Made by a program: the position numbers and the translations under genes. DNA of 64,000 nt. Origin: CAXSEF01 sp964236585. GTDB lineage: Bacteria; Pseudomonadota; Alphaproteobacteria; Acetobacterales; Acetobacteraceae. Of this stretch, positions 26,733-39,263 are shown piece after piece. Each line of letters starts with the position of its first letter. Positions within the stretch are counted from its first letter, which is position 1. The stretch is from contig CAXSFE010000002.1 of assembly GCA_964236585.1 (NCBI GenBank), positions 31,982-95,981 of the forward strand, in the 5' to 3' direction. The notes below the pieces were generated by a model. The model was not told where the DNA came from and made no database searches. It saw nothing but the letters and a program-made list of their open reading frames with translations.

Positions 26733-26766
26733 TCGCCGAGCGACCCCCGCTGCGTCGCGCACCGCA

Positions 26767-27543
26767 GTGACGCCCGATGACGCCGCCCTGTTCGCCGCCC
26801 TGCCTGGCTGGGCGTTCGCCTTCGTGCTGGTGCTGTCGCGGGTCAGCGCCGTGGTGCTGCTGCTGCCCGGCATTGGCGAGAGCGAGCCGCCTGCCATGCT
26901 GCGCGCCGGCCTGACCCTGGGGATGACGCTGCTGCTGCTGCCGGTGGTGGCCCCGCTGGTGCCGGCGGCACCCGGGGATGTCTGGCGCGACCTGCTGATG
27001 GTGGGCGCCGAGCTGCTGGCGGGAGGGCTGCTCGGCTGGCTGGCGCGCCTGCTGGTGCTCTCCCTACCGATGGCCGGCACCATCATGTCCTACATGATCG
27101 GCCTGTCCAGCGTGCTGCAGCCCGATCCGCAGCTCGGCCAGACCACCGTGCTGGCCAAGGCGTTCGGCATGGTCTCCACGGTGCTGGTGCTGTCCACCGG
27201 GCTGTATTCGCTGCCGATCGCGGCGCTCGCGGGCAGCTACCGGCTGATCGAGCCGGGGCACCTCCTGCCGGTGGCGGACACGGCGCAGGCGGCCGTGGGT
27301 GCGGTCGCGGAGGGCTTCGTGGTGGCGATGCAGCTCGCAGCGCCGCTGCTGTTCGCCGGCACGCTCTGGCAGCTCGGGCTGGCGTTATGTGCGCGTCTGG
27401 TGCCGAACCTGCAGATCTACGTGGTGGCGATTCCAGGGCAGATCGTCGGCGGGCTGCTGCTCCTGGCGCTGCTGCTGGTCGGCGTTCTCGAGGCCTGGAG
27501 CGAGGCGGTGCGCACCGGCTTCATGCTGCTGCCCGGGCACTGA
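26767..27543 (+). CDS. fliR: Flagellar export gate protein FliR
   Basis: 258 residues with about six hydrophobic segments. Family marks include the N-terminal FVLVLSRVSAVVLLLPGIGE, the central VLQPDPQLGQTTVLAKAFG and the C-terminal MQLAAPLLFAGTLWQLGLALCARLVPNLQIY. GTG start 34 bp after fliQ. Followed directly by flhB, with only one base between stop and the next ATG. Confidence 0.95.
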   Translation: MTPDDAALFAALPGWAFAFVLVLSRVSAVVLLLPGIGESEPPAMLRAGLTLGMTLLLLPVVAPLVPAAPGDVWRDLLMVGAELLAGGLLGWLARLLVLSLPMAGTIMSYMIGLSSVLQPDPQLGQTTVLAKAFGMVSTVLVLSTGLYSLPIAALAGSYRLIEPGHLLPVADTAQAAVGAVAEGFVVAMQLAAPLLFAGTLWQLGLALCARLVPNLQIYVVAIPGQIVGGLLLLALLLVGVLEAWSEAVRTGFMLLPGH

Positions 27544-27544
27544 G

Positions 27545-28603
27545 ATGGCGGAGGCCGAGCGCGAGGACCGCACGGAAGCCGCCAGCCAGAAACGGCTCGA
27601 CCAGGCCCGCGAGGAGGGACGGGTCGCGATCTCGCGCGAGGTGCCTCACCTGGTCGGGCTGGGTGCGGCCACGCTGATGCTGATGATGCTCGGCCCCCAG
27701 CTCGGCCGGCGCGTGATGGCGCTGCGGTTCCTGCCGGCCGGGCTCGACGGCTTCGATGCGCAGCAGGCCGGCGACCTGCTGCGCCAGGCGATGCTGTCGG
27801 GCCTGATGATCTGCGGGCCGCTGGTCGCGGCGGTGCTGGTCGCGGGTGTGTCGGCGACGCTGCTGCAGACCGGGGGGGTGCTGAACACCAAGGCGCTGAT
27901 GCCCGACCTCGCGCGGCTGGACCCGCGGCGCGGGCTGAAGCGGATCGCGGGCAGGGACAGCCTGGTGCAGGCGGCACGCTCGGTGGCCAAGCTGGTGATC
28001 CTGGGCGTGATCTGCTGGCACGCGATCAGGGGCGAGCTGCCGGCGCTGGGGCACGCGCCGTTCTGGCAGCCGGCGCTGCTGGCCGACCGTCTACTGCGCG
28101 CGGTGCTGCACATCCTGGTCATGCTGCTGGCGGCGCAGGCGGGGATCGTGGCGCTCGACGTGCTGTGGGTGCGCCACGTGCACAACAGGTCGTTGCGGAT
28201 GAGCAAGCAGGAGCAGCGCGACGAGTTCAAGGAGTCCGAGGGCGATCCGCACGTCAAGGGACGCCGGCGCCAGCTGCAGCGCGCGCGGGCCAGGCAGCGC
28301 ATGATGGCCGCGATCCCGAAGGCGACGGTGGTGGTGACCAACCCCACGCACTACGCTGTGGCGCTTGCCTACGAGCGTGGCGGCAGGGGAGCGCCGAGGG
28401 TGGTCGCCAAGGGCGTGGATGAGGTGGCCGCGCGCATCCGCGAGGCGGCGCGCGAGCACAGGGTCCCGCTGGTGGCCAGCCCGCCGCTGGCGCGCGCCCT
28501 GTATCGCGTGGAGCTGGAGGCCGAGATCCCCGCCGAGCATTTCCAGGCGGTCGCCGAGATCGTCGCCTACGTGTGGCGACTCGGCCGGCGCGCCGCGGCG
28601 TGA
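27545..28603 (+). CDS. flhB: Flagellar export substrate-specificity protein FlhB
   Basis: 352 residues. Four membrane helices in the first 210 residues, the loop RMSKQEQRDEFKESEGDP, and the cytoplasmic autocleavage motif NPTHYAVAL (cut between Asn and Pro), followed by VVAKGVDEVAARIREAA and the C-terminal domain. FlhB switches export from rod/hook to filament substrates. The stop codon overlaps the GTG of the following kinase gene. Confidence 0.97.
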   Translation: MAEAEREDRTEAASQKRLDQAREEGRVAISREVPHLVGLGAATLMLMMLGPQLGRRVMALRFLPAGLDGFDAQQAGDLLRQAMLSGLMICGPLVAAVLVAGVSATLLQTGGVLNTKALMPDLARLDPRRGLKRIAGRDSLVQAARSVAKLVILGVICWHAIRGELPALGHAPFWQPALLADRLLRAVLHILVMLLAAQAGIVALDVLWVRHVHNRSLRMSKQEQRDEFKESEGDPHVKGRRRQLQRARARQRMMAAIPKATVVVTNPTHYAVALAYERGGRGAPRVVAKGVDEVAARIREAAREHRVPLVASPPLARALYRVELEAEIPAEHFQAVAEIVAYVWRLGRRAAA

Positions 28604-30177
28604 GCGTGGAGGGTCCGGGGCCCCGGGACGGCGCGCCCGGACTGGCCGCCCTGCTGGAGGGCCTGGACACCGGTGCGGCCGTGCTGTTTGCCGGGTCGCC
28701 GGTGGCGCAGGTCGTGGTCGATCGCGCGGGGCGGCTGATCCGTGCCAATCCCGCGCTGAGCCGCCTCGTCGGCGTGAGCGGCCGGCTCGACGACACCCTG
28801 CACGTGTCGGCACTGTTCATGCCCGCGGCATGGGCCGGGATCCAGGCCGCCCTGCACGCGGTGCTCGCCGGCGCGGGTCGTGCCGGGATCGGGCGCGCCG
28901 TTCCGCTGGCGCCGGCCGGTACGGTCGTGGTCGATCTTTTCGCCTGCGCGATCCGCGAGGCGGACGGCGGCGTCGGCGGGGTGCTGCTTCACCTGTGCGA
29001 CGCCAGCGGACGCGTCGGACTCGAGGCACAGCTCGCGCAGGCGTCGGCGCTGCGCGATGTCGGGCAGCGCGCCGGCGGGGTCGCCCACGACGTCAACAAC
29101 CTGCTCGCGGTGGTCGCCGCGACGGTGGCGGAGGCGCTCGCTCGACCCGGGCTGGACGGAGCGTCGCGCGACGCGTTCGCGGAGGTCGGGGATGCGGCGC
29201 GGCGCGGCGCGGCGCTGGTGCGGCAGCTGCTCGGGGGTGGATCGCCTCGAGCCGCTGCGGTGGTGGCCGGCGTCGATCCGGCGCTGCGTGCGCTGGAGGC
29301 ACCGCTGCGGCGAGTGCTTGGCGGCATCCCGCTGGTCCGGGGCCCGGGCATGACGGACGCCGCGGTGGCGATCGATCCGGAGGACCTCGACCGGGTGCTG
29401 ACGAACCTCGCGCTCAACGCACGCAACGCCATGCCGTCCGGCGGCACCCTGACCGTGGGCAGCGGCGAGCGTGAGGTGACGGAGGCGGTGTCGCAGTTCG
29501 GCGATGCCGTGGTGCCGGGCCGCTATGTCGTCGTCGCGGTGCGCGACACCGGCACCGGGATGTCGCCCGATGTCATGGCACGGCTGTTCGAGCCGTTCTT
29601 CACCACGCGCGCCGGGCAGGGCGGGACGGGTCTTGGTCTGGCCAGCGTGCGCCAGCTGGTACGACAGGCAGGCGGCTTCATCGAGGTGGACAGCGAGCCC
29701 GGCAGCGGGACGACGGTGCGCGTGCACCTGCCGTGGTGCGAGGCGGTGCCGGCCGGCCGGCCGGGAATGGCCGGGGGTGGCGGTGCTGCCGGTGCCGCGC
29801 CGTCCGGCAGGGGCATGGTGCTGCTGGTGGACGACGAGGCAGGGCTGCTGCGCCTGGGCGAGCGTGCGCTGTCGCGGGCCGGCTGGCACGTGGTCACGGC
29901 ATCCTGCGTGGCGGACGCGCTGGCCGCCCTGGAGGATGGTGGCCTCGTGCCGCGTGTGATCGTGACCGACCTGGTGCTTCCCGATGGCGACGGGCTCGCG
30001 CTGGTGGACGTGGCGCGCCGTCGATGTCCGGGCCTGCCGGCAGTCCTGACTTCCGGGTATGCCGATGACGCGCTCCGGGACAGGGCGGCCTCGGCCGGCG
30101 TGACGTTCCTGGCAAAGCCGTGCGGCATGGCCGTGCTGCTGGACCAGGTGGCCAGATCCGCGCAACCGCCAGGCTGA
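28600..30177 (+). CDS. CckA-like hybrid sensor histidine kinase / response regulator
   Basis: 525 residues. Order: a PAS-like domain (about 30-150), a DHp helix with the H-box RAGGVAHDVNNLLAVVAA (phospho-accepting His about residue 163), an HATPase domain with N-box NLALNARNAMPSGG, the G1 box VRDTGTGMS and G2 GGTGLGLASVRQL, then a receiver domain with VLLVDDEAG and acceptor Asp in VIVTDLVLPDGDG. H-box and layout match CckA, the kinase feeding the CtrA phosphorelay, but no membrane segment and a single PAS domain are seen, so it is a reduced version. GTGA overlap with flhB ties it to flagellar gate expression. A CckA role is inference. Confidence 0.78.
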   Translation: MSVEGPGPRDGAPGLAALLEGLDTGAAVLFAGSPVAQVVVDRAGRLIRANPALSRLVGVSGRLDDTLHVSALFMPAAWAGIQAALHAVLAGAGRAGIGRAVPLAPAGTVVVDLFACAIREADGGVGGVLLHLCDASGRVGLEAQLAQASALRDVGQRAGGVAHDVNNLLAVVAATVAEALARPGLDGASRDAFAEVGDAARRGAALVRQLLGGGSPRAAAVVAGVDPALRALEAPLRRVLGGIPLVRGPGMTDAAVAIDPEDLDRVLTNLALNARNAMPSGGTLTVGSGEREVTEAVSQFGDAVVPGRYVVVAVRDTGTGMSPDVMARLFEPFFTTRAGQGGTGLGLASVRQLVRQAGGFIEVDSEPGSGTTVRVHLPWCEAVPAGRPGMAGGGGAAGAAPSGRGMVLLVDDEAGLLRLGERALSRAGWHVVTASCVADALAALEDGGLVPRVIVTDLVLPDGDGLALVDVARRRCPGLPAVLTSGYADDALRDRAASAGVTFLAKPCGMAVLLDQVARSAQPPG

Positions 30178-30232
30178 CCCTGGTTGTCGTGGCCTGGCGT
30201 GGCACCGTCCGGGAAAGGTTGGATCGCCCCTT

Positions 30233-30247
30233 GAACAAAACAGGAAC
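30233..30247. promoter_or_regulatory. LexA (SOS) box of recA
   Basis: GAACAAAACAGGAAC: GAAC-N7-GAAC, the reverse complement of the alphaproteobacterial SOS box GTTC-N7-GTTC. It lies 142 bp before the recA ATG, in the 211-bp gap after the kinase gene. Damage-induced recA expression is expected. Confidence 0.85.
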
Positions 30248-30388
30248 AGGTGCCTAATTCCCTGGCATGGACACATTTGCTGCGGCACTGCCACCTGTGA
30301 CACAGTCCCGCCTGTGACACGCAAACCCAGAAGTATGCCGCCGGGACCACTCGGTGAGGTTGTGGACGCCCCAGGGGAAGGACGCGGC

Positions 30389-31418
<1,030 letters not shown>

Positions 31419-31432
<14 letters not shown>

Positions 31433-31901
31433 CGCACCCGACCTGCTCGATGCGTTGGCCGGAGTGGCCGGGGCCGGTGACATCGACACGGCCGGCCTGT
31501 CCTGCGCGGACGTGGAGCTGATCGAGACGGCGCGTCTGGTGCTGGTTCGGCATTACCGCCCGTTCTGGCACATGGTGTCGGCGGCACTGCGCGGGCGGGA
31601 CGGGCGGATCTGGACCGGGCTGCACCTCGGTGCGACGGTGGGGCGCATGCAGGTCTGCGCCGAGGTCACCGCGCTTGGGCGGGCGATCCTGGAGGGCGAC
31701 GGCACGGTCGAGTGCGCCGTGGCGCTGCGCCATCCCAAGCCGGAGGAGGCGATGGGGCGCATCGCCGTGGTGCCGCCCTGCGGCGCCTGCCGCGAACTGC
31801 TGACTGACTATGATCCGGGCGCGTCGGTGATCGTGCCAGGCGTGGGCGGGCTGCGCAGGGTCGCGATCGGGGTGCTGCTGCCCTTGCCCTACCAGCGCTG
31901 A
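31419..31901 (+). CDS. Cytidine deaminase-like zinc enzyme
   Basis: 160 residues with the deaminase zinc signature: MQVCAEVTALGRAI (Cys in place of the first His, plus the catalytic Glu) and VVPPCGACRELLTDYDP (the Cys pair). Three-Cys ligands and length fit the cytidine/blasticidin-S-deaminase group rather than tRNA deaminases; the true substrate is not evident. The GTG start lies 14 bp inside recA in another frame, so translation is probably coupled to recA and SOS induction may carry through. Nucleotide salvage or detoxification of damaged nucleosides are both possible. Confidence 0.8.
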
Positions 31902-32014
31902 GCAAGGCTGCCCGCCGCCTCGCATTGTCGCGCGATGCCGGCCTGCCGATGGCCGGTGCAGGCCGGGCCTCAGGCTTCCATGGAACGAAACAGGCACAAG
32001 GACGTTACCCAGGC

Positions 32015-32296
32015 ATGACGAAGAACAGCAAGACCGACGCGGACGAGCAGGCAGTGCCGTCCTCCGCGACCGAGAATCCCAAGACCGCGCCGCAGGATGG
32101 GCCTCCGTCCAACACGATCAAGGACCCGGACCAGTGGACCACCGGGGACGAGACCATGACCGGTGCACAGGCCTCCTACCTCAAGACGCTGTGCGAGGAA
32201 GCCGGCGAGGAGTTCGACCCCTCGCTGAGCAAGGCGCAGGCCTCCAAGCGCATCGACGCGCTTCAGGGCAGCACCGGGCGCGGCAAAAGCCACTGA
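32015..32296 (+). CDS. DUF3072 domain protein
   Basis: 93 residues. A disordered hydrophilic N-terminus (TDADEQAVPSSATENPK) is followed by the DUF3072-like C-terminal part DQWTTGDETMTGAQASYLKTLCEEAGEEFDPSLSKAQASKRIDAL, which has a SAP-like or helix-extended-loop-helix character. ATG at 32015 is preceded by TTACCCAGGC. Stands alone between the deaminase and icd. Function not known. Confidence 0.8.
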   Translation: MTKNSKTDADEQAVPSSATENPKTAPQDGPPSNTIKDPDQWTTGDETMTGAQASYLKTLCEEAGEEFDPSLSKAQASKRIDALQGSTGRGKSH

Positions 32297-32454
32297 GGTC
32301 CGCCATCTGGCGGGGGTGTCCGACAGCCACGCTTGTTCCCGCGGCTGGCGTGTCGCTGGCTGCCTTGCCGGCGTGATTGCTGCGTTGCACTGTCGTCCGG
32401 CCGGTTTGCGTGGCACCCACCAGGGGTGCCGCGTCCCGGTCAGGAGGCGATGCG

Positions 32455-33678
32455 ATGGCGAAGATCACGGTGAAGACCCCGGTCGTCGAACTCGACGGCG
32501 ACGAGATGACCCGCATCATCTGGGCTGCCATCCGTGACCGGCTGATCCTGCCCTACCTCGACGTCGACCTGAAGTACTACGACCTCGGCATCGAGCATCG
32601 CGACGCGACGGGTGATCGTGTCACGGTCGAGTCCGCGCATGCCATCCGCCAGTACGGCGTGGGCGTGAAGTGCGCGACCATCACGCCGGACGAGGCGAGG
32701 GTGCGCGAGTTCAGCCTCAAGGCGATGTGGCGCAGCCCGAACGGCACCATCCGCAACATTCTCGACGGCACCATCTTCCGCGAGCCGATCATCTGCCACA
32801 ACGTGCCGCGCCTGGTGCCGCACTGGAGCCAGCCGATCGTGATCGGCCGCCATGCCTACGGCGACATCTACCGCGCCACCGAGATGCGCGTGCCCGGGCC
32901 CGGCCGCGTGAGCATGGTGTACCAGCCCGCGGACGAGAACGAGCGGGCGCAGATCCTGTCGGTGCACGAGTTCCAGGGGCCGGGCGTGGCGATGGGGATG
33001 CACAACACCCGCGCCTCCATCGAGGGGTTCGCGCGTGCCAGCTTCAACTACGGGCTGACGCGCAACTTCCCCGTCTATCTCTCGACCAAGAACACGATCC
33101 TCAAGGCCTACGACGGGCTGTTCAAGGACATCTTCCAGGACGTGTTCGATGCGGAGTTCCGCGACGTGTTCGCGGCGCACGGCCTGACCTACGAGCACCG
33201 GCTGATCGACGACATGGTGGCCAGCGCGCTGAAGTGGTCGGGCGGCTACGTGTGGGCGTGCAAGAACTACGACGGCGACGTGCAGAGCGACATCGTGGCG
33301 CAGGGGTTCGGGAGTCTCGGCCTGATGACCAGCGTGCTGCTCAGTCCGGACGGTCAGACGGTAGAGAGCGAGGCGGCCCACGGCACGGTCACGCGGCATT
33401 TCCGCGAGCACCAGCGCGGGCGTGAGACCAGCACCAACCCGATCGCCTCGATCTTCGCCTGGACCCGGGGGCTGGCGTATCGCGGGCGCTTCGATGCCAC
33501 GCCGGACGTCACCGCGTTTGCTGACGCGCTGGAGCGGGTGTGCATCGAGACGGTGGAGTCGGGCGCGATGACCAAGGATCTCGCCGTGCTGGTCGGGCCG
33601 GAGCAGCCGTGGATGAACACGCAGGCGTTCCTGGACCGAATCGACCAGCGCCTGCACGGGGAGATGGCGCGTGACTGA
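32455..33678 (+). CDS. icd: NADP-dependent isocitrate dehydrogenase
   Basis: 407 residues, homodimeric eukaryote-like class II type common in Alphaproteobacteria. TCA-cycle step making 2-oxoglutarate and NADPH. Marks: VVELDGDEMTRIIW at the start, SPNGTIRNILDGTIFREPI (isocitrate-binding Ser and Arg), LIDDMVASALKWSGGYVWACKNYDGDVQSD (metal-binding aspartates) and SEAAHGTVTRHFREHQ (NADP site). ATG at 32455 follows CAGGAGGCGATGCG. Overlaps the next gene by eight bases. Confidence 0.97.
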   Translation: MAKITVKTPVVELDGDEMTRIIWAAIRDRLILPYLDVDLKYYDLGIEHRDATGDRVTVESAHAIRQYGVGVKCATITPDEARVREFSLKAMWRSPNGTIRNILDGTIFREPIICHNVPRLVPHWSQPIVIGRHAYGDIYRATEMRVPGPGRVSMVYQPADENERAQILSVHEFQGPGVAMGMHNTRASIEGFARASFNYGLTRNFPVYLSTKNTILKAYDGLFKDIFQDVFDAEFRDVFAAHGLTYEHRLIDDMVASALKWSGGYVWACKNYDGDVQSDIVAQGFGSLGLMTSVLLSPDGQTVESEAAHGTVTRHFREHQRGRETSTNPIASIFAWTRGLAYRGRFDATPDVTAFADALERVCIETVESGAMTKDLAVLVGPEQPWMNTQAFLDRIDQRLHGEMARD

Positions 33679-34561
33679 CCCGGTTGCGGACGAGCCCGTC
33701 GAGAGCGGGGCGGAGGGACTCGCGCGGTTCCCGCTGGCGCGGCGCGGCTTCATGATGAGCGGGCTGATCTCGGGGCTGACGCTGGCCACGACCACGGTGG
33801 AGGCGCAGGCGATCCACACCGGCGCGGACGGACTGGTCGCGGGCGAGGTTCAGGTGCCGGTGGCGGACGGCACGCTTCCCGGCTACCGCGCAAGGCCGGA
33901 CGGGCAGGGTCCGTTCCCGGTGGTGCTGGTGATCGAGGAGATCTTCGGGGTCCACGAGTACATCAAGGACGTGTGCCGACGGCTGGCGCGGCTCGGCTAC
34001 TGTGCGGTGGCGCCGGAGCTGTATGCCCGCATTGCCGACCTGTCGACGATGACGGACGCGCAGCAGATCGTGCGCGACGTGATCAGCAAGGCGCCGGACG
34101 CGGTCGTGCTGTCGGACCTCGACGCGACGGCGGCCTGGGCGACAGGGGCCGCCGAGCGGGGGGATGCGGGGCGGCTCGGCGTGATGGGGTTCTGCCGGGG
34201 CGGGCGCGACACCTGGCTGTATGCCGAGCACAATCCCCGGCTGCGCGCGGCTGTGGCATGGTACGGGCCGGTCGACACGCCCGACACGCCGATCCAGCCG
34301 CACAGCCCGCTGGACCTGGCGGGCACGCTGCACTGTCCCCTGCTCGGGCTGTACGGCGGGCAGGACACCAGCATCGAGGCGTCCGATGTCGCGACTGCCG
34401 CGAGCCGGGCGCGGGCGGCGGGCGGCACGGTGGAGATCGTGATCTTCCCCGACGCGCCGCACGGGTTCCACGCGGACTACCGGCCGAGCTACCGCAAGGT
34501 CGATGCGGAGGCGGGGTGGGAGCGGGCGATCGGATGGCTGCGCGGGCACGGGGTGAGGTGA
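33671..34561 (+). CDS. Dienelactone hydrolase family protein (exported)
   Basis: 296 residues, alpha/beta hydrolase. An N-terminal ARRGFMMSGLISGLTLATT looks like a twin-arginine signal (the pair is RR at about residues 24-25), suggesting export. Catalytic triad expected of dienelactone hydrolases: Cys in GFCRGGR, Asp in YGGQDTS, His in DAPHGFH; the supporting glutamate is in VIEEIFGVHEY. GTG start overlaps icd by 8 bp. Substrate could be a dienelactone or another ester; chlorocatechol genes are absent. A hairpin element begins directly after the stop. Confidence 0.88.
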   Translation: MTDPVADEPVESGAEGLARFPLARRGFMMSGLISGLTLATTTVEAQAIHTGADGLVAGEVQVPVADGTLPGYRARPDGQGPFPVVLVIEEIFGVHEYIKDVCRRLARLGYCAVAPELYARIADLSTMTDAQQIVRDVISKAPDAVVLSDLDATAAWATGAAERGDAGRLGVMGFCRGGRDTWLYAEHNPRLRAAVAWYGPVDTPDTPIQPHSPLDLAGTLHCPLLGLYGGQDTSIEASDVATAASRARAAGGTVEIVIFPDAPHGFHADYRPSYRKVDAEAGWERAIGWLRGHGVR

Positions 34562-34562
34562 A

Positions 34563-34686
34563 GGAAGGCCAGGGCTCTGCCCTGGACCCGCAAAGGGCCG
34601 GAGGCCCTTTGATCCCTTGACTTAGGTGAGGCCGGTCCAGGGGCGGCTCGCCCCTGGCGGGTCCGGGCAGAGCCCGGCCTTGCTTG
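34563..34686. repeat. GC-rich multi-hairpin intergenic element, copy 6
   Basis: Between the convergent hydrolase and retropepsin genes, touching both stop codons. Modules: CCAGGGCTCTGCCCTGG, CAAAGGGCCGGAGGCCCTTTG (21 bp), centre GACTTAGG, CCAGGGGCGGCTCGCCCCTGG, CGGGCAGAGCCCG. Confidence 0.92.
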
Positions 34687-35661
34687 CTACTCCTGCCCTT
34701 CCGCAAGGCGGGCAGCCCCCGCATTGCTCCGGACGAACATCTGTGCGGTGGCGTGCGAGACGAACACCTGCCGGTCGTGCAGGAAGCCCATGCCGAGGAT
34801 TAGGTCGACCCCGGGGACCGACCCGTCGGACACCGCAAGCAGCGGGGCGTGGATCGTCTCGCTGCCGACGTGCAGCGTCGCGAAGCGGTGCAGGCGGTTG
34901 GTGACCGTGCGCTCGCCGATGCCGCTGCCGGTGACGACGCGGTCGTGCGCCAGCAGCTCGGGCGTCAGGCCCATCGCATCCGCGCCGCGGTCGACCAGCA
35001 GGTCGGTTCCGGCGCCGCTGTCGAGCATGGCGGTGAGGCGGTGCCCGTCCAGCTCGACGGGAAAGACCAGGTTGTTGTGCTCGGACAGGTGGATCGGGGT
35101 CGGGGCGCTGGCGCCCCACGGCGGGGACACCGCGTCGCAGCCGTGCGCCGTGTAGAAGCTGATCTCGCGGTGGCCGATGTCGAAGCCGACATCGTAGCGC
35201 GACAGCAGGTCTTCGCCCGCCAGGCCGGACACCGCCATGTCGCCGCGGCCGAGAGAGCCGAGGGAAGCGGCGTAGGCGTCGATCTTGCGGTAGGTGACGC
35301 CGGCGAACAGCAGGGAGTCCAGCCCGACCACCTGGGAGTAGGCGTTGCCGCCCAGCCCGCTCATCCGGCTCGCGCTCATGCCGGGATCGGGCCGCAGGTC
35401 GAGGGCGGCGACCAGCTCCGGGGTGACGGTCGTGTGCTCGGCGCCGCTGTCGACGCCGAGGCCGACCACCTCGCCGTTGACTCGGGCCGGCACGACGGCG
35501 GTGGCGTTGCGCATCACGACCGGCAGGGTGGAGTGCCACTGCACCATGCAGGCGCCGCCGCCGGGCGCCGCCTGGCACGCGGCCAGCAGGAGGAGGGGCG
35601 CGAACCAGACGCGCGTCGTGACACGGGACAGGGTGTCCCGGCGGGTCGTCGATGGCCGCAT
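34687..35661 (-). CDS. Retropepsin-like aspartic protease lipoprotein, two catalytic-type domains
   Basis: 324 residues. A lipobox-like LLLLAAC follows a short N-terminus, so the protein is probably membrane-anchored in the periplasm. Two retropepsin-type active-site segments are seen in one chain: LGVDSGAEHT (about residue 70) and AMLDSGAGTDLLV (about residue 210), each in a domain with the usual flanking beta strands and a C-terminal GVDLILGMGFLHD. Most bacterial relatives dimerise single domains; here both aspartates are in one polypeptide like a pepsin. Substrate unknown. It is downstream of alaS on the same strand with 19 bp between. Confidence 0.85.
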   Translation of the reverse strand: MRPSTTRRDTLSRVTTRVWFAPLLLLAACQAAPGGGACMVQWHSTLPVVMRNATAVVPARVNGEVVGLGVDSGAEHTTVTPELVAALDLRPDPGMSASRMSGLGGNAYSQVVGLDSLLFAGVTYRKIDAYAASLGSLGRGDMAVSGLAGEDLLSRYDVGFDIGHREISFYTAHGCDAVSPPWGASAPTPIHLSEHNNLVFPVELDGHRLTAMLDSGAGTDLLVDRGADAMGLTPELLAHDRVVTGSGIGERTVTNRLHRFATLHVGSETIHAPLLAVSDGSVPGVDLILGMGFLHDRQVFVSHATAQMFVRSNAGAARLAEGQE

Positions 35662-35680
35662 GAGCTGCTCCAGGTCAGGG

Positions 35681-38356
<2,676 letters not shown>

Positions 38357-38420
38357 GGGGCTCGGGCTTGTCCTGGATGGTGCTGTTTCCAGTAGCGCAC
38401 GCGTCTGCGGGGCGGAAGGG

Positions 38421-38543
38421 AGGAAGGCCAGGGCTCTGCCCCTGGACCCCGCCAAAGGCTCGCCTTTGGAATCCTATACTTAAGTCAGGGGATCAAAGGG
38501 CCTCGGGCCCTTTGCGGGTCTGGGCAGAGCCCAGCCTTGCTTG
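38421..38543. repeat. GC-rich multi-hairpin intergenic element, copy 7
   Basis: In the divergent region between alaS and the deoxyribosyltransferase gene, one of two copies not next to a stop codon. Modules: CCAGGGCTCTGCCCCTGG, CCAAAGGCTCGCCTTTGG, centre TACTTAAGT, CAAAGGGCCTCGGGCCCTTTG (21 bp), CTGGGCAGAGCCCAG. Confidence 0.9.
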
Positions 38544-38582
38544 CCTCTCGACCGGAGCATCCCCCCCACGCACAATGCCGCG

Positions 38583-39134
38583 GTGAGCAAGCGTGTGTAT
38601 CTGGCCGGGCCGGACGTGTTCCTGGCCGACGCCGCGGACAGGGGCGAGCGGCTGAAACGGATCTGCGCCCGTCACGGCTTGGCCGGCGTGTTCCCGCTCG
38701 ACCCGCTGGAGGGCGAGCCGCCGGGGTGGGCCTTGCTGCCGCCGGCGCGCGCGATCGCGTTGCGCAACGAGGCGCATATCCGCGGGTGCGACGCGCTGGT
38801 CGCGAACCTGACGCCGTTCCGGGGGCCTGGGGCGGATGGCGGGACGGCCTACGAGCTGGGTTTTGCCCGCGCGCTGGGGCGGCCGGTGTTCGGATGGAGC
38901 AACGCGGCGGGCAGCTATCTGGAGCGGTGCGCGCGCTGGCCGGGGGCGGTGCGGGTGGGTGCTGCGTGGCGGGACCCGGACGGGCTCGAGATCGAGGCAT
39001 TCGAGTTGCCGGACAACCTGATGCTGGCGTGCGCGGTAGCAGAGGTGGTGGCCGGCGCGCCAGGGGCGGGGTGGGGGGACCTCGCGGCCTGCGAGCGGTG
39101 CGTGGCGCTGGCGGCGGGGGTTCTGGGGAAGTAG
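38583..39134 (+). CDS. Nucleoside 2-deoxyribosyltransferase-like protein
   Basis: 183 residues. Rossmann-like fold with KRVYLAGPDVFLADA at the start, NEAHIRGCDALVANLTPFRG and DGGTAYELGFARALGRPVFGW, which carries the glutamate expected to act as nucleophile. Members exchange bases on deoxynucleosides or hydrolyse nucleotides (DNPH1-like), and both remain possible. GTG at 38583 (MSKRVYLAG) chosen by fit. Convergent with purK. Confidence 0.85.
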   Translation: MSKRVYLAGPDVFLADAADRGERLKRICARHGLAGVFPLDPLEGEPPGWALLPPARAIALRNEAHIRGCDALVANLTPFRGPGADGGTAYELGFARALGRPVFGWSNAAGSYLERCARWPGAVRVGAAWRDPDGLEIEAFELPDNLMLACAVAEVVAGAPGAGWGDLAACERCVALAAGVLGK

Positions 39135-39252
39135 GGCCAGGGCTCTGCCCTGGAGCTGCCAAAGGGCGAGCCCTTTGGAAACCACACCTTAAGTAAGGCC
39201 GGTCCAGGGGCGGCTCGCCCCTGGCGGGTCTGGGCAGAGCCCAGCCTTGCTT
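39135..39252. repeat. GC-rich multi-hairpin intergenic element, copy 8
   Basis: Begins at the stop of the deoxyribosyltransferase gene and ends 11 bp from the purK stop. Modules: CCAGGGCTCTGCCCTGG, CCAAAGGGCGAGCCCTTTGG, centre CCTTAAGTAA, CCAGGGGCGGCTCGCCCCTGG, CTGGGCAGAGCCCAG. Confidence 0.92.
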
Positions 39253-39263
39253 CGCTTGCGGGC

